Of a stretch of 64,000 bases of DNA, positions 11,468-25,240 are shown in pieces. The position numbers and the translations under genes are program-made. Origin of the DNA: Alnus glutinosa (lineage: Eukaryota; Streptophyta; Magnoliopsida; Fagales; Betulaceae); the NCBI RefSeq assembly GCF_958979055.1, contig NC_084889.1, positions 5,162,761-5,226,760 on the forward strand, written 5' to 3'. The notes below the pieces were generated by a model. The model saw only the letters and a list, made by a program, of their open reading frames with translations, made no database searches and was not told the DNA's origin. Position 1 is the first letter of the stretch. The number at the start of each line of letters is the position of its first letter.

Positions 11468-12683
11468 TTATACAACACGAAAGGACTCGGCTATCCTTTT
11501 CAGATCGTTGTAGTGCCTTTTCCACTGAAGACCTACAAAAGTAAAAGAACATATGAATACTTTGCTTTAGGTTATTGTGAAGCATGTCAATGTAGGATCA
11601 AAATATCCATACCACTTGCAGTTACATTAAACAAGTAGAGGCGATTTCCAGCTGCAGTTGCTGTGATAAGAGCATGAGGTGGCTCTAATTCATACTGGTA
11701 ATATGTTCTCCCCGAGTGTTCTGCTACATTCATACTTATAACCTTCCCTTCTACATTTTCTCCAATCACTTCTGGTCCAAATGCATTAATCACTTTTTCT
11801 GGAGGTCCAATTCGTTCAATTGTAGCTTGATCACCAAGATCTATACATATTTTACAAAAACATGACAAAGATGTGAATATCAAACTTCTTTTACCGAAAG
11901 AGAATAAGGAAAATTGTTTACAAAGAGCTAAGATCATGTGAAGATCGGCACAGCTAGTCAGAGTTCATAGAGCACACAAGCATCAAAGGGCACTCTTCCA
12001 ACTTCAGAATGCCTACTAGAAAAACAAGAAAATTTTAAGTGAACTAACCATCTGCAAATCTAAGAACCGGTGCAACAATTACAAATAGGCGTCCTTCCTT
12101 AGAGCTACCGAATCTCAAATCAATTTCTGTGCCACCTAGATCTGCTATTGATACTGGAACCTGGTAGACAGATGCAATGACAAATTTAGAAAACTAAGAA
12201 AAAGTAAAAACAAGAAATGAGAGGGAGACTTGTTTGAATTACAACTTCAATATGCAGTTCAAACATGTTTGGGTTGTATATTATCACCTCTTGCCAGTCC
12301 TGAGGGACAGAAAATGCGTAGGGGATGATAGGACTCCATCCAACACCATGCCCTCCAGACTTCTCATCTGGCCTGCGGTATGTCCTCCAACCTGTCTGAG
12401 CATATGTTTTCCTAGTGAACTCGACCATACCAATAAACAAAACCAAAAAAGAAAAAAAGACAAAAGCATGTGAAATTTTGAGTGCCAGGAGAGGCATTCT
12501 ATACAGCGTTCCCTACACGATTTTGGGCTCTATGCGAAAGCCACAGAAAATGAAATCTATGTGGGGAGTATGTGATTGCATGACCCAAGACAGAATAGAG
12601 GTTTAAGGTACCATATATTAATGTCTAATCGATCAGGTTCTACTGGGTAATTGTTTGGTTTTACTTTTCTTTTCTTTTCTTTT

Positions 12684-12714
<31 letters not shown>

Positions 12715-13333
12715 TCTTGTGCATTTTTCTGATAAGCATTGATAGCAATAATCTGTGGCTATATCAAGATACCCCCAGAAAATGGAAATACAAACTCATT
12801 ATTATTATTATTACAGCTCTCTTCCATTTTTTTTTTGCCATGGATGTAAGATAACTATAAAGGAGCAATTATTTTCACTCCTCAGAAAATTTCCCACTAC
12901 TGCATGTTGGTATCATTTACCATAATGCAGAAATTAGACAATTATTAAAAAGACAGGCAATTAGAAAGCAAGTGAAGGGAACAATATTATGAAAAATTAC
13001 GAAAAACCAACCTTGTTCATCTGGTTCAGACAGACCAGGTATCCTCCCAGCTAGAAGACCTTGTTTGACCACAGCCAACCCCTCTCTAGGAGAACCCAAA
13101 ACTGCTGACGAGATTAAAGAAACCCCAGAAACCAGAACTGATCTTCTCTTCATCAACCCAGAGCATTTCTCAATCTCTCCACCAACCAATCCATTCTCTC
13201 CTGAATCGGCAGTAACTTTTGCTCTAGAAATCCCACTTTCCAGTGAAGACTGAGCAAGCAAATGATTAGAAGGAATTATCTGCTGCTGGTATCTCCAAGA
13301 AAAGCTACAACTAGTAAATAAAGCTGTTCCCAT
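11468..13333 (-). CDS. PPD4: PsbP domain-containing protein 4, chloroplast lumen, 5 exons, 276 aa
   Basis: Exons in transcript order: 13333-13012, 12391-12288, 12160-12049, 11840-11613, 11532-11468. They total 831 bases in one frame. PPD proteins are relatives of the PSII oxygen-evolving subunit PsbP and sit in the thylakoid lumen; their exact roles are mostly unsettled. Residues 1-60 look like a stroma-targeting peptide. A lumen signal follows: twin arginine (MKRRS) plus a hydrophobic stretch VLVSGVSLISSAVLG, which suggests the Tat route. The PsbP fold includes GWRTYRRPDEKSGGHGVGWS, IIPYAFSVPQDWQEVPVSIA, TEIDLRFGSS, YYQYELEPPHALIT and the end LQWKRHYNDLKRIAESFRVV. The start at 13333 is the first ATG in frame. 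The identity as PPD4 (At1g77090 type) is from remembered sequence. Confidence 0.88.
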
Positions 13334-14206
13334 ATTCTTCAAACCTTAGTGGAAGACGGGTGAAACTTTGGTCTGGTTTTTGTCTCCGGAAAATTCAACT
13401 ACTTGTAAAACTGGAACTAGGTGGGAAGACCTTGTACAAATTAGAGGTTCTCACGGTGTCTGGGGTTGGTTGTGTGGACGTGGTATCCAAACTATTCACA
13501 ACCCGGATTCTCTTCTGAAAAGATCATCATTTTCAGCCTGACGCGTGGCAGATTTCTGGGAGATGTCCTTCTGGTGTTTTATGTCAGCTCTTGGACAATG
13601 GGACCCTCTGACGTCTATTGGAAGTATAGCGGTCTGAGCCTTTTCATTATTTTATTTGTTACTTTTTTATAAAAAAAAAAAAAAAAAAAAAAAAGACTAC
13701 TTCCTTTTTTGCTCTTGAGAGGTGGGTTTTATTTTTATTTTTATTTTTTTCCTGAGCCTTGAGAGGTGGGTTTTACCAGATTACTGATGTGCTTCTGAGA
13801 GATTTTTCCCGTTTTATCAATTTGCGGGGTTTGGGAGATATTTTTGCTCTTTATTAAAAATGCCCAAACCCCGAAAACAACCCACAAATTAAAACTAGTC
13901 TAATATAGCCACAACATACTCTTGAGGAGCCTTGCCAGGCTTATGAGTAACCATGTGCGGGCACAAGAAGCAGCAGAGCAGACCAATGGTACAGTGAAAG
14001 AAACATTAAAGAATTGAACAGCATTAATCATTGAAGGAGAAAAGGGAAACGGGCCATACTATCAGAGGAGGAATTGCTCTAACCTGAGAAAATCATGGGC
14101 ACTTGGAGAAAGGCATAAAACTAACGACTACAACAAATAAAATATGAGGTATAACTTTGTGAAAAGAAATGATACATGCAAGCAAAGGGATCATCTCCAA
14201 CCATGA
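13334..14206. other. Intergenic region between PPD4 and GT47 genes
   Basis: Holds the PPD4 promoter and the 3' UTR of the GT47 gene, both on the minus strand. A poly(A) run of about 23 bases lies at 13671-13694. Two copies of GAGAGGTGGGTTTTA lie near 13719 and 13761. No gene is visible. Confidence 0.5.
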
Positions 14207-15310
14207 TCAAGGCAAAAGCATGGGAGGTTTCCAGTTGGAGAATTCAATCAAGTTTCGATTTACAATAGATCCATTGTGCAGCCAGAACGTCTCGGCTGAC
14301 TGGTGAAATTCCCTAACTTTCCTCTGAAGTTCCCACATAATTCCATGCAATGCTGAACATGACTCTACTTCAGGGGCATAAACCAATAGGCATCTCAGTT
14401 GTCTACCACGGGAAATCATCCTTTCTATATCTTCATCTGAAAAGAAAACCCAGAACTTTAGCTATTATATATTAAAGGGTAAGCAAAGCAAGATACAGAG
14501 TGTTGAATTTGACCTGGTATAGATTCTAGGTAGTCCAAAAGTTGGGGACCAATTTGAGTGGATGGCCATTTTATTGATATCTGGGTGTAGTCAATGACAT
14601 TCTGGAAAGGCAATTCTACTTGATCCGATAATATCACTGGGACACACTCCTGTTTAGCGTAACAAACACATTATTTAAACTGACCCACTGTAAGTGTGTG
14701 TACAAACAGAGAGAGAGAGAGACCACAAAGTAGGACTCGTAAGATCGAAGAGACCAAGATGACTCCCCACGAGGAGCAAGGCAGAACTTGGCATTTCGAA
14801 GGTGTTCGAAATAGTCTATCCTTCCCAATTTGTCAGGGCCACTGAACTTCAGATCTGGAGATTCCAACTGTTTACAGAATCAATATGCATACTTTCTATA
14901 TATCTTAAAAATATAATGCAAAAATTAAAAGTAGTCATAATTTAGCATTTCAAAGAAAACACTCCGCATGCCCGATACGACAGTTTTAAGGTTACATATC
15001 AAGCAAATGAATCCAATACCAGAGAGTAATTCTGCTCGACAAAGGAATGAATATATTAACAAGATGAGACAAAAAGAGAACAAAAAGGATATATTGCCCA
15101 ACCAAAAAATATGTAAAGCTCATTATGCATTCTAAGCAATTAAATTACACATTGTAGTCGATGCCAATAACAAAAACTGGAAATCTTAAATCTAAACACT
15201 GACATATCCGAGGACCACTTATACTGCAGTAGGTATAACCTCTGTGCCTATATAAAATGTTCTTTTGCTTCTTTACTTTATCCTCTCTCTTTTTCTTTTT
15301 CTTTTTTTTT

Positions 15311-15341
<31 letters not shown>

Positions 15342-16325
15342 GCTGTTGCTTAAGCCCCGAATCCTAGCAAAAGGTGGGATTTGACCCACTCCCATGCATC
15401 TTCTACAACCACAAGAGGCTAAATGAATAGAATATTTTGTCTTTTTTATAACACAATGTAGCGCCCACATAATACTAGCGGATCATATTAATTAATCAAA
15501 TACTTATATAAGCCTTTTTGTGCTTCCAACTATTAAAGAGCAATGATTATTAGGAAATGCTACAAACAGGTTTTCCCCTGCCTTCTTTTGCAAAATCTTT
15601 TCATGAAGCAAATAACCAAAGATGCAGAACTCTATAACGTATGTCTAAGTGACTTCGTAATCCAGCTAAACTCCACAACCAAATCTAGATTACCAGCATA
15701 AAATTGAACGAACCAGGTGGCTTTATTTAGAGCGATCAAGAACTCAAAGATGATGACATACCTTGTCTGGAAATTGCTTGGAAAGCTCTATCAACTTAAG
15801 ACGGCCAACCTTTCCTTGTGCACGACCTAAATAGTTTGCCAAATACTTCCTCTTTGATAGAGGCAAAGGCTGGACGAGGGTAGCCCCAGTTTTAGTCATT
15901 CTATCATCAACATTGCCAGGAATTATGATATCTTTCCACGTATTAAAAGAACTTGTGTCTTTCTTATCAGTCCGATCCCCCTGCACTAACGCATTAATAA
16001 ACATTCTTCAAGTCAAACAAAAAGGTTTTACAAGGTTGTAATATAATAGAATTGGACCCAATACCCCATAAAGAGAACTCATTCCAAAAACCACCAAATC
16101 TGGTAGCAGAAATAAACATAGTACATATAAAATTTTTTAGGACATCTCAAGGAACATAATAATGATTTCCAAACATTATATAATGATGCAGGTCCAAATC
16201 CAGTAATAGGAAAACAAAAGGACCGTGTATCTAACAGCTAATGTCATTAATAAGAAATTTCAGAGGGTTGTTGCCACTGCAGATTAAGCAAATCATTAAC
16301 TCTGCAGCCTACTTGAAATAAAATA

Positions 16326-16366
<41 letters not shown>

Positions 16367-16669
16367 TCTAAGGAATGAATGCTTCTGCCAGATGTAATAC
16401 ACACCATAACACGAGTGCTAACTTTTGATAAAATTATTGTCGCTTAGGACTGCCTGAAACCTCCCAAGGCATCCAAGAGGCAGGTTCATAATTTCTGGAC
16501 ATGGGCCAGCCAATGTCTTCCGTACCAGTGTACCACCTACTGACTAGTTAAAAGTGAAATTCCACTCAAAATTGAGTTCAAATTTGACACTTTAGGGTAC
16601 TTTCAGAGAAAATGTTGACAATTATACCCATCATGGAAGCTTACCATACAACGGGAAAAAAAAAATAGA

Positions 16670-16713
<44 letters not shown>

Positions 16714-19297
16714 TCATAAACATTTCATGCCAGGACTTCAATCTGCTGTTTTAAACAGCCTAATAGAGCAGAACTTTGACATTATATTACAAAACTAGCC
16801 ACCAAAGTTACACTCCCTGATATGAGATTGATGAATGTTGCATATGCATATTAATTGAACTAAATTACTCCATAAGTTCCTCAAAAAACTCCATAGGCTC
16901 TTCTGCCATACTAATAGTATTGATACAATTATAAGGATGGCTCAAAAGCCAATCCCAGACTAGTTTAAAGGGCCTCCCAACCAGCTTGCCACCTCCAGCA
17001 CTAACAGGGTTCTAGTACAAATCATCTATTCTAAATCCTAAGCTAATTCATGTCTGAAAAATTTAGAGAAAATATCCCAAGACATTTGCTGTAAGATAAT
17101 TATGAAAATTATAATTCAGTTAAAATGCCATAAAAATTCTATAGAAGCCATTTAACAATAGCTACTATCACAGCACAAAGAATAGTTTCTTTTTCCCCTG
17201 GTGAAAATTATATAGTCTATCAGTTTAGTACAAACAGAAGTCCAGAGCAAACTCAAATTTGAAAAATATAGAGATAATAACCGAAAGACATTTGCTAACA
17301 AAAAAAAAATCCTGAAAGTTTAAATTTCAGTTATGGCAAAAAAGAAAAAGATCCATAACGTAACAAGATTTTAAGCATAAACTCTTATTGACACTAACAT
17401 TGATTCTAGACCAAGAACATATGGAATAATTCTAGCACAAATTTTGATCTTACTATCCATCTTATACATTTCCCTTTTTCTGAGTTGTTTGTGATTTTAA
17501 GGATCATAACATATACATTTTGTGTGCTTCTATACAAGAGCACTAAATGCTTTGCAACCACATATTGTCATCGAAAAAGTTAGATTTGCAGGCATATGGG
17601 TTGATTTAAAAGCCCAAAACTAAATCAATACTAAAAGCTCAGTACTACTTAGGTATTTTTTAACTGTTCAAAAGTACTAAATGCATATGTTAAATGAATC
17701 TCATATGGAAGTAAGTGGGTACCTCAGGAGTCAAAATAATGGAACGATTAATGTATTTTGCCCAAGATCTAAATAAGTGAGCTCCAATACCACTGCGATT
17801 TAGTGAAAGCAAGCTCATTAACATTAGTGACAAAAAAAAATTACCGCATATGTAAAAATCAAATAGAGAAAAAGGAATCATAAGTCACTATGGAAAAATA
17901 AATAAGCAAAATATCATGCACTTATGCTAATAGAGTTCATTCAGTCAGAAGGCAAATTACAACAATAATCCACCTATTATGTGAGGTTTTTGCAGACAAG
18001 TCTTCCTCTACCAAAATCTACCATTTGCGCTGGTTCCATAAAATTTTCCACTCAGCAGACCCCAGAGATAAGAACCGGCAAAGGGGAAGAAAGCCTTTAG
18101 AATATAGCCCATGCAAGACTTATTTCAGATATCAAATTGAGAAGTACCTAATTTTCCAGCACTCAGTTCTTTTTCTCTCATACTTTGTATGTACTAAAAG
18201 CTAAAGTATATTTTCAATAGTACAAATGAAACATATGTGCAAGGTCAAAATTTTATCTCTTCCACATAATAATTGTTTTATAGATTCAGTTTCATTATCC
18301 ACCCAGCTTTCTGGCTAAGAAAATGGAAACAAGAAACAAAACAAAGCAATTACAGAATAGAAAATGCAACAAACGGGTTGAAATAAATACTTCAATTGGT
18401 AATTCTATTGACTGTTTTTCCAGTCAACCATATTATCAATCAATATAGGCTTACAACGACATAACCTTTTTCACAAAGAAAGATAAAACTCGGAACCAAA
18501 CAATCTTACCTCGGAAAAACAAATATGTGGTCACGGCCTCCAGAACGCCTGAAATACGGCATTTGACTTATGACCTGAAAACAGAACCGACCATAACATA
18601 GGTATGCTTATAGAAAATATAGAAGCAAGCAAACAATCAATGAAAATGTCAGATTCTACCTTAACATAGGTCTGGTTAATCTCTTCATCGTTAAGACCAC
18701 CCATCATCCGAACACATTTGACGTACGCCGGCACAAAGAACAGGTCCGCTTCCTCTTTCTTTCTCGTCCGGTACCTCGACTTCAGAAGCAGCTTGTGTAT
18801 TTTAACCTACATAATTAACATTTCCAAAAGAAATCACTCATCTGAGTTTCAATTCTTTGAATTTAATTTTCTCATTGTAAATGTCTCAGCAACTAAACCA
18901 AACCTAGAAGCCAATTAGCACCTCGACTAATTACCTGAGTGCCCCACTGGCCCTTCGAGCAAGCCTCGGCCGTGATCCGACCGTCCCGGCCGTACATAAG
19001 CAGCTTGAGACCGTCGATCTCGTCCTCATCGTAGACGTAGATTTTGAGCGAGAGGTGGGACCCGTAGCCTCGCTCGGGCCAGGAGAGGAACCCATCGGGG
19101 GTGAGGCCGACGTGGCTCTGCGGTGTCGAGATGGGATTGGCGGAGAGGTAAGGACAGGGGGGGGAGGAGCGGTCGAGGAGGCGGGTGAGGAAGAAGGTGG
19201 TTAAGACAAGGAGGAGGGATCCGATCTGGTGGGTGCGGGTGCAGAGAGGGGCCTGGTGGGACGCCAATGGTCTGCCTTTGTGGCCTATGCTTCCCAT
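14207..19297 (-). CDS. GT47 exostosin-family glycosyltransferase (probable glucuronosyltransferase), 8 exons, 457 aa
   Basis: Exons in transcript order: 19297-18935, 18806-18660, 18574-18510, 17792-17723, 15980-15762, 14867-14724, 14649-14514, 14436-14207. They total 1374 bases in one frame. GT47 proteins are Golgi type II membrane enzymes that build cell-wall polysaccharides. A single membrane anchor IGSLLLVLTTFFLTRLLD is visible at about residues 26-43, followed by a stem and the exostosin domain from LSLKIYVYDEDEIDG to the end. Conserved blocks include KGQWGTQVKIH, EEADLFFVPAYVKCVRMMGG, YFRRSGGRDHIFVFPSG, SIILTPEGDRTD, RNAKFCLAPRGESSW, ECVPVILSDQVELPFQNVID and ETFWLHNGSIVNR. It matches the family annotated in rice as 'probable glucuronosyltransferase Os03g0107900' from memory. 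The substrate is not proven for that family. Introns carry long simple repeats (15307-15342, 16329-16364, 16671-16709). Confidence 0.9.
15307..15342. repeat. Adjacent poly(T) and poly(G) runs in GT47 intron
   Basis: A run of T is followed directly by a run of about 22 G on the plus strand, inside the intron between exons 5 and 6 of the GT47 gene. The flanking sequence at 15343-15420 (TAAGCCCCGAATCCTAGC) looks like part of a retroposed tail read on the minus strand. Run lengths in such DNA are prone to sequencing error. Confidence 0.6.
16329..16364. repeat. Poly(A) run of about 36
   Basis: Uninterrupted A run in the 1742-base GT47 intron. It could be the tail of a retroposed element on the plus strand, but the 5' flank shows no recognisable body. 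Confidence 0.6.
16671..16709. repeat. (GA)n microsatellite
   Basis: About nineteen GA units in the same GT47 intron. Simple sequence repeat with no coding role. Confidence 0.8.
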
Positions 19298-19599
19298 CTC
19301 TGTGGCGTCTCTTAACTTGGCGAGGAACTGTATGCGCTCTATGAAGATGATGAGTGGAGCTGAGTGACAACTGACAAGGAACGACGTCGTTTCGACAATT
19401 CAAAAAGGAATGAGGATTTTTCAGATTATTTAACAAAAGTTCTTAAAATATTAATTATTATTTTTAAATCTAAGCAGCCACCGACCGTTCGACGCGCCCC
19501 TAAATCAGTCTTTTTCCCACACGAAACAGGCAGTATTTGCCATTATATCAATTTGAATCAATTCCTTCGTTGAACCAAAAAATGTCTAATTTATTAACG

Positions 19600-20163
19600 A
19601 TTTGTTTGTTTCGTCGTAAAATAATTTATGTGGTAAAATATTTTTGACAAAATCATTTTTAAAAGAAACAATTTTCTCGAAAATATTTTTCGGCGTTTGG
19701 TTCGCACGAAAAAATTACAAAATGAGAAAATACAACTGTAGTCGGAATCCAGCAACGTCCGGTCGCTGTTGCCGGATTCCCGCGAGCATGTTTGGCCGGA
19801 TCCGGCCAAAATTGCTGGATTCAGACCGGACTCCTCTGGATCATGTCAGATCCGACCGGATCATGGTCATTTTGGCCAAATCTGGTCGGATCCATCCAGG
19901 TCCGGCCAGATGTTGCTAGATTCCGACAACCAATCATTGCCAGATTTCGGCAATCGAATATCAAACGTACTTGAAAGGACGAAGAGTTTAATTTCAGAAA
20001 GCGATTTGCGGTTTTTAAAACAGTAAATCGTTTTTCAAAAATTAAAGAAAGTTTTACGGGCAAATCGAAAATGATTTTCGTTGACCATTATTTTCGCTCC
20101 TACCAAATACCCTAAAATGCCGAAATTATTTTTCAGAAATCATTTTACGCCAAAACAAACATA
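19600..20163. mobile_element. Non-coding inverted-repeat element (MITE-like)
   Basis: The left end GTTTGTTTCGTCGTAAAATA and the right end, read on the other strand as GTTTGTTTTGGCGTAAAATG, are inverted matches. The matching continues inwards (AATATTTTTCGGC on the left, GCCGAAATTATTTTT on the right). The core 19745-19965 is a diverged set of CCGGATCCGGCC-like motifs. No protein is encoded. No clean target-site duplication was found, so the superfamily is open. It is a plain short DNA element of about 560 bp. Confidence 0.55.
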
Positions 20164-22290
20164 AGTAAATTCGTTTTTTCCGTCAAATACTCTATCAGCC
20201 AGGTGTGTTTATATTCAAAAATAAAATATAGAAGTAGAATTATATTCTATATTTTTAGTGTTTTTTATTTGATCTAATTAATGTAATTATAATAAATGTT
20301 ATATTATCAACAGGCCAAATCGGTGATTGAACCGGTTGGAGCGATAAACCTCACAGTGTCTTCAAATAATGGTAATGATTGTGATATAAAAAGGAGCACG
20401 CAAAACATACGAATTAAATTCAATTGGACCGATGAGAATGTAAAATGTCATATATTTTTTCTTTAATGTTTAGTCTTTTATCTTTATTTGGTACTTAAAT
20501 GTATTCATTATTTTTTTTTTTTTTATTTATGATGCATTAAAAGCGTTAAATGCAAAACAAAGATAATTAGATGATTTTGGACAGTTTCAACATCACATCG
20601 TAATCTGAGCATAACTCTCTCTTCCGAGCTCCGATTGAGATGATTCAAGATGCTATGAAACACCAAGAAAATGATCTACAACTTTCATGTTTTGCGTTTT
20701 GAGAGACACTTCATCAAGGTCGAAATCGGGCTTGAATTTGAAGTTCTAATAAGCGGTCTATGTGTGGAAGTTTTCAAATCTTGTGCACGAAAGTTCAGCT
20801 GAAAATACCACATTCCTAGTTATATTACGACTTTATTTCATTTTTAATATTTTCCTTAATTAGTCAGATTTAGATATTGTTATTTTATGATAAGCTTTAG
20901 AATATCTTTAGAAGATAAGAGATAAGCTTTATAATATCTTTAGAAGATAAGGGATAATCTTTAGTATATTTTTATGAGATTTTGTAGGCTTCTAATATGG
21001 GATGAATGTGTATAAAGTGGGAGAGTCATCAGACTAGAAGATAATAATCCTCTTCTCTCTTCTCTAACTTCTCCTTTTAGTTTTAATTATGGCTCTGCAC
21101 GGCTAAACTTTCATAATTGGTCGAAGGAAACAAAAGCCTCAGAATCAATAAAACTGTGAGATCTAATTTGTTTTTATTGTTTAATTTATGCTTTGAGTAT
21201 CGGATATTCTTCTGTGTCTATTTTCATGATTGTCTCGTTTAATTACTAGGAGGCCTACTAGTTTATTATTCGTTGCAATTTACTGCTTGGTTAGATATCA
21301 AATCCGTAATTGTTTGATCCCTCTAATTTGCGAAGCAACTAAGATTTAATGATTTCATGTGTCAGAAATTATTAAATCTTAGGAAGAACGCCCGACGAAA
21401 TTAAATGCAACCGCTTGTGCTTGTGTTGTTTCGCTTCATCGATCATTCTAATTTTTAAAGCTGCTACTAGATTAAATATTTAGCGCTTGTCTTGGGTTGT
21501 TTAGTAGTTAAGGTTAATTAGAGCACTTGTCTTCTAATTAACTGCGACTAAGGAGAGATAGGAAAATAGTTTCAACGGTGAATATTCAAAATATGAATTG
21601 ATATATACTTGCATCGATGATCAGTTGTAAAATTCCGATGGTGAATGTTGACTTAGACCAATGTTTATTTTTTGATTTATACTTTAATTTGAATTGTTCT
21701 TTAGTTATTCTTCTTAAAATTATTTTTGTTATACTTAAACCCTCCATTCTTATTCACGTAGCATAAAATTAGGCAAAATATTCTCTATGAAATCGACCGT
21801 TACTTACACTACTACGTATATTTTTAAAAGTAAAAATTTTATTTTTGGTTGCCTATAACGTCGCACCATGAACCAACTACATTAGTGAAGTCATTAATTG
21901 TCAAAATAGCCGTGGCGGGGAAAACATGTTCCCGACCCGTACTTGAATCATTTTACTTCTCTTTTTTATCATTAATTCCTCCTTGGCTAGTTTTTAATTG
22001 TAGCAGCCTCTTAATCTTCCACCAGAAAGCAAAATGCAATTGACATGGTCACGGACACCCACGGGGCCAAATTAAAAATTTTGGGTGGGAATATATATAT
22101 ATATATATAAAGAATTTTTGGAAAGTAAAAGGTAAATAATTTATGGGTTTTTAAAAATTTTGTATGGATGAAGCCCATACTTATCAGAATAAGATTTTTT
22201 TTTTCATTTTAAGTGAAATAAACTTGAATCATTTTTATTGTTAACAATATTTAAAGGTATAGATAATGATAAACAGTAAATATGTACGTT
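20164..22290. mobile_element. Decayed LTR-retrotransposon-like segment (fossil)
   Basis: Between about 20560 and 21840 the sequence has a retroelement LTR/leader character. It contains a phrase common in plant LTRs (TCCGAGCTCCGATTGAGATG at 20623), a TATA-like and leader area near 21010, and a long AT-rich tail ending near a GAAATCGACCGTTACTTAC block at 21788. No coding domain and no paired LTR were seen. I regard it as a degenerate, non-coding fossil of unclear family. From 21840 to 22290 the DNA is AT-rich, with a TA repeat at about 22089-22110. Confidence 0.35.
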
Positions 22291-22294
22291 GTCA

Positions 22295-25240
22295 TATTAT
22301 TTAAAAAATATCAATAATGAAACATTGTATTCACCGTTAGATATTATCATCTAATTGATTTCTTTTACTTGCCTAAGAGAAATGATAGTTCTTCAAAAAA
22401 AAAAAAAAAACGAGCACACCTCATAAAGAGTACTATTTTATAAAAAAACAATCATGATATAGGTAATGCTGAGAATTAGAATAATATATATACTGGGCTT
22501 TTCATTATACAACAAATGGCCTGTGCTTGGCTTTTCATGTTTAAGCATACAAGCCACCTTAATTACTATTATCCATTTTAACAGCCATACAGAACATCAT
22601 TTTATATACTAGCTAGTAATTAAGAACATCGATCATTCAATTTAAGTCAGATTTTGGTAGAGCCAAGGTGAAAAACTAATGGGAAATATTGGCGTCAAGA
22701 CAGGATAAAAAGGAGAGATTAAAACTTAATTAACAGTGCTGCAAACTCGCCTAATCTCTCCATTTGATCCTGTTTTCACCCCAATATTACCCATTTTCAC
22801 CATTGCTTCAGCAAAGTCTGCCTTGAAAGATTGTCGAGATCTAACACTTGCGTGGTTAATGTAGGACTCGATGACTTTCTTGGTACTATTGTCGTCATTG
22901 AGCCTTGCATCAGACGCTATGACCGCAAACCCGTCCCTGATGTTCCGGAGAATTTGATCATCAAACTCGGATTTAGTGACAGGATCAAGAGGTATCCGGT
23001 CATTTAAGTTTCCAGGTGGACACATGGCTTTTAGTTTTCGTAGAAATCGAGGGTTGATGGCTGGGTCGGAGCTACTGTTTTTGCTGAAATTGTACAGTCG
23101 GTTCTGTAGAAAGAAACATGCAGTAGTTCCGATGGTATGCGCACCTGCTCGATCGTTTTGTTAGATTCAGAGTGTTATTTTATAAGTCAAAAAAAAAAAA
23201 ATTTATCACTAAATTATGTGATGACAATTGTAATATATATACCAGAACCGAGAAGGACAAGATCTTCATGTGAAAGTCCCTTCTGCGTGAACTTAGATTT
23301 CAGAAGCTGAATTGAGTCATCAGCCTCAGGCATGTTGGCGGCAAGAGACATATTTGAAATCCTACCGTCTCTCCGGCCGGTTGGCACCTCATAAAATGGC
23401 ACCTTTAGCTGCATATATATAGGAAATATTATTCAAATGTCATTAAAAAAATAGAAATTTATGAAACTGTGCATGCACCGAGTCTGATCAGGTTGAAAGA
23501 ACAAAGAGTTATTTTACCGAGGATACCGCATCTCTGGCGGCCAAAGCCACGATATCTGCGCAAGAAACCACACCTTTGCAAACTCTTTCTAAGTTTTCTT
23601 TGGCTTTCGCTATCACTTCAAAACCCTCAAGGCCTACGTGACCAGGTGCATTTCTTTCAGCGTTAGCGCCATTGTCGATCAGAATTGACCCATCACAGCC
23701 CTGTTTTAGAAAGAAAAAATGAAAAAGAAGAAAAAAACTTGGGAGTTTTGCTGTACGTGCGCGCGTCTGAGAGAGAGAGAGAGAGGGACCTCAACAAAAC
23801 AGTCATGGAAATGGAGCCTAAGCAAAATTGATGCATTCCGGGGATTAACGTGAATGGCATCTTGAACAACGGAGCGGACAATTGATTCAGCTTCTGGGCA
23901 TGTCTGGGAGTAGAAGCCAACTTGAAGCTGCGCTTGCGACATACCTATAAGATGATAAGACATAATAAGAACCAAAACCAACGCCATCGTTCGAGCACTC
24001 AATTCCAAAGATCGATGCATGGGAGTGCCGTGATTCGTGACTCGTGAGCAATCAGAAAAGAAAGATCAGGAGGAGGAAGAAAAGTGAAGGGATGGAGGAC
24101 TAAAATGTGATGATGCTGATTACATAGCTGTTTTCTATGCGCGTGTAATTTAGTTTCCTTACCTTTTTTTTTCTCACAGAAATAATGTTAAACGGAAAAA
24201 TGTAAAAAAGAATGGAATAAACATCTTATCCATTTTATGTCGGAATTTAAAGCTATATATTTAATAGTATATATGATATTAATATTGGCACATCTTTTAA
24301 AAATTTAAATAATATAAAATTATATTATTTTAGCTATAAAATAAATAATATCTATTTTATTTGAAATCAAAATATTTAAAAAAAATATAATTTTTTTTTT
24401 TTTGGACACGTACACATAAAAGACCATATACACAAAATAGAGATGTTGCCATCAACACTTCCATACATAGGTCAGAGGATGAGATCAAAGCGTCACTGCT
24501 GCAGTGTCCTTCTCGGTCGCATCAGGATCCATGGTTTGGTTGGTGGAAAAGTTGAACAGAGCCCACGGGAGGGGAACCTCGACAAAATTCATTAGTCATA
24601 CAGCTAGCCATTCTTGTCTTTATTATTTTTCTTGATCTGAAGTTGAACAGTACTTTAAGAGGATAGGCCTGCCAATTAATAGAAATAGTACTTGACCTTT
24701 TGGTTTATTGCAATCTATGAAAGGGTGAAATTAAAATTAAAAAATAAAAAAAAAAAAAAAACTTCTTGGGATGTAAAAAATAAATTTTAAAGGGTCTATA
24801 TTTAAAAACCAAAAAACAAAAAGGCACCGATGAATCATTTGTAACTTAATAATAACTACTTTCATAACAAATTAATAATAATAATTCTACAAAAGGGTAC
24901 TTAATTAGTGGCATAATTGCCTCCAAATATCGCAAAAGCTTAGTAGCTTCTTGAATGTTTATTTTTCAAATAATATAAGTTCCTTAACCTCCAATAAAGT
25001 ACATGGGTTGGTGACAACTTTTCAACCATTCTTGACAAAGAGATTCTCTTGATATTGTGTGGCACATAACATTGAATGAGAAATCTTCATTTTATTCATT
25101 ATATATATTTGAAAAAAACAAAAACGAGGCCTAGAAATAACACACAGTTCAAAATTTTCTAAACGAAATTAAAAGTGCTCACAACTCTCAATCCAATAGC
25201 ATCTCCAATTCCAGGAAATCGACAAATATCTCTCACAGCC
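22295..25240. repeat. Segmental duplication, copy A (carries peroxidase a)
   Basis: This block matches 29578-31950 and then, after an 8.8-kb interruption, 40744-41478. Marks at the left edge are TCACCGTTAGATA and TTTACTTGCCTAAGAGA. Marks at the right edge are GGGTACTTAA, TTCTTGACAAAGAGATTCTC and AACGAGGCCTAGAAAT. Identity is high in exons, introns and flanks, so the duplication is recent. Copy A has about 390 bases at roughly 24205-24590 that copy B lacks. Confidence 0.85.
22726..24020 (-). CDS. PRX43-like: Class III peroxidase, peroxidase-43 type, copy a, 4 exons, 332 aa
   Basis: Exons in transcript order: 24020-23790, 23700-23518, 23408-23243, 23144-22726 (999 bases, one frame). Class III peroxidases are secreted haem enzymes that use hydrogen peroxide to oxidise phenolics in the cell wall. 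A signal peptide ends around SQA, giving a mature start [15 protein letters not shown]. The distal haem site [10 protein letters not shown] continues into GCDGSI in exon 2. [14 protein letters not shown] and the proximal haem ligand in [11 protein letters not shown] are present, as are the paired cysteines. The three-intron layout is the standard one for the family. Two in-frame starts exist (24020 and the downstream MALVLVLIM); the second gives a cleaner signal peptide. The PRX43 assignment is from remembered Arabidopsis At4g25980 and is less sure than the family. No damage is seen. Confidence 0.92.
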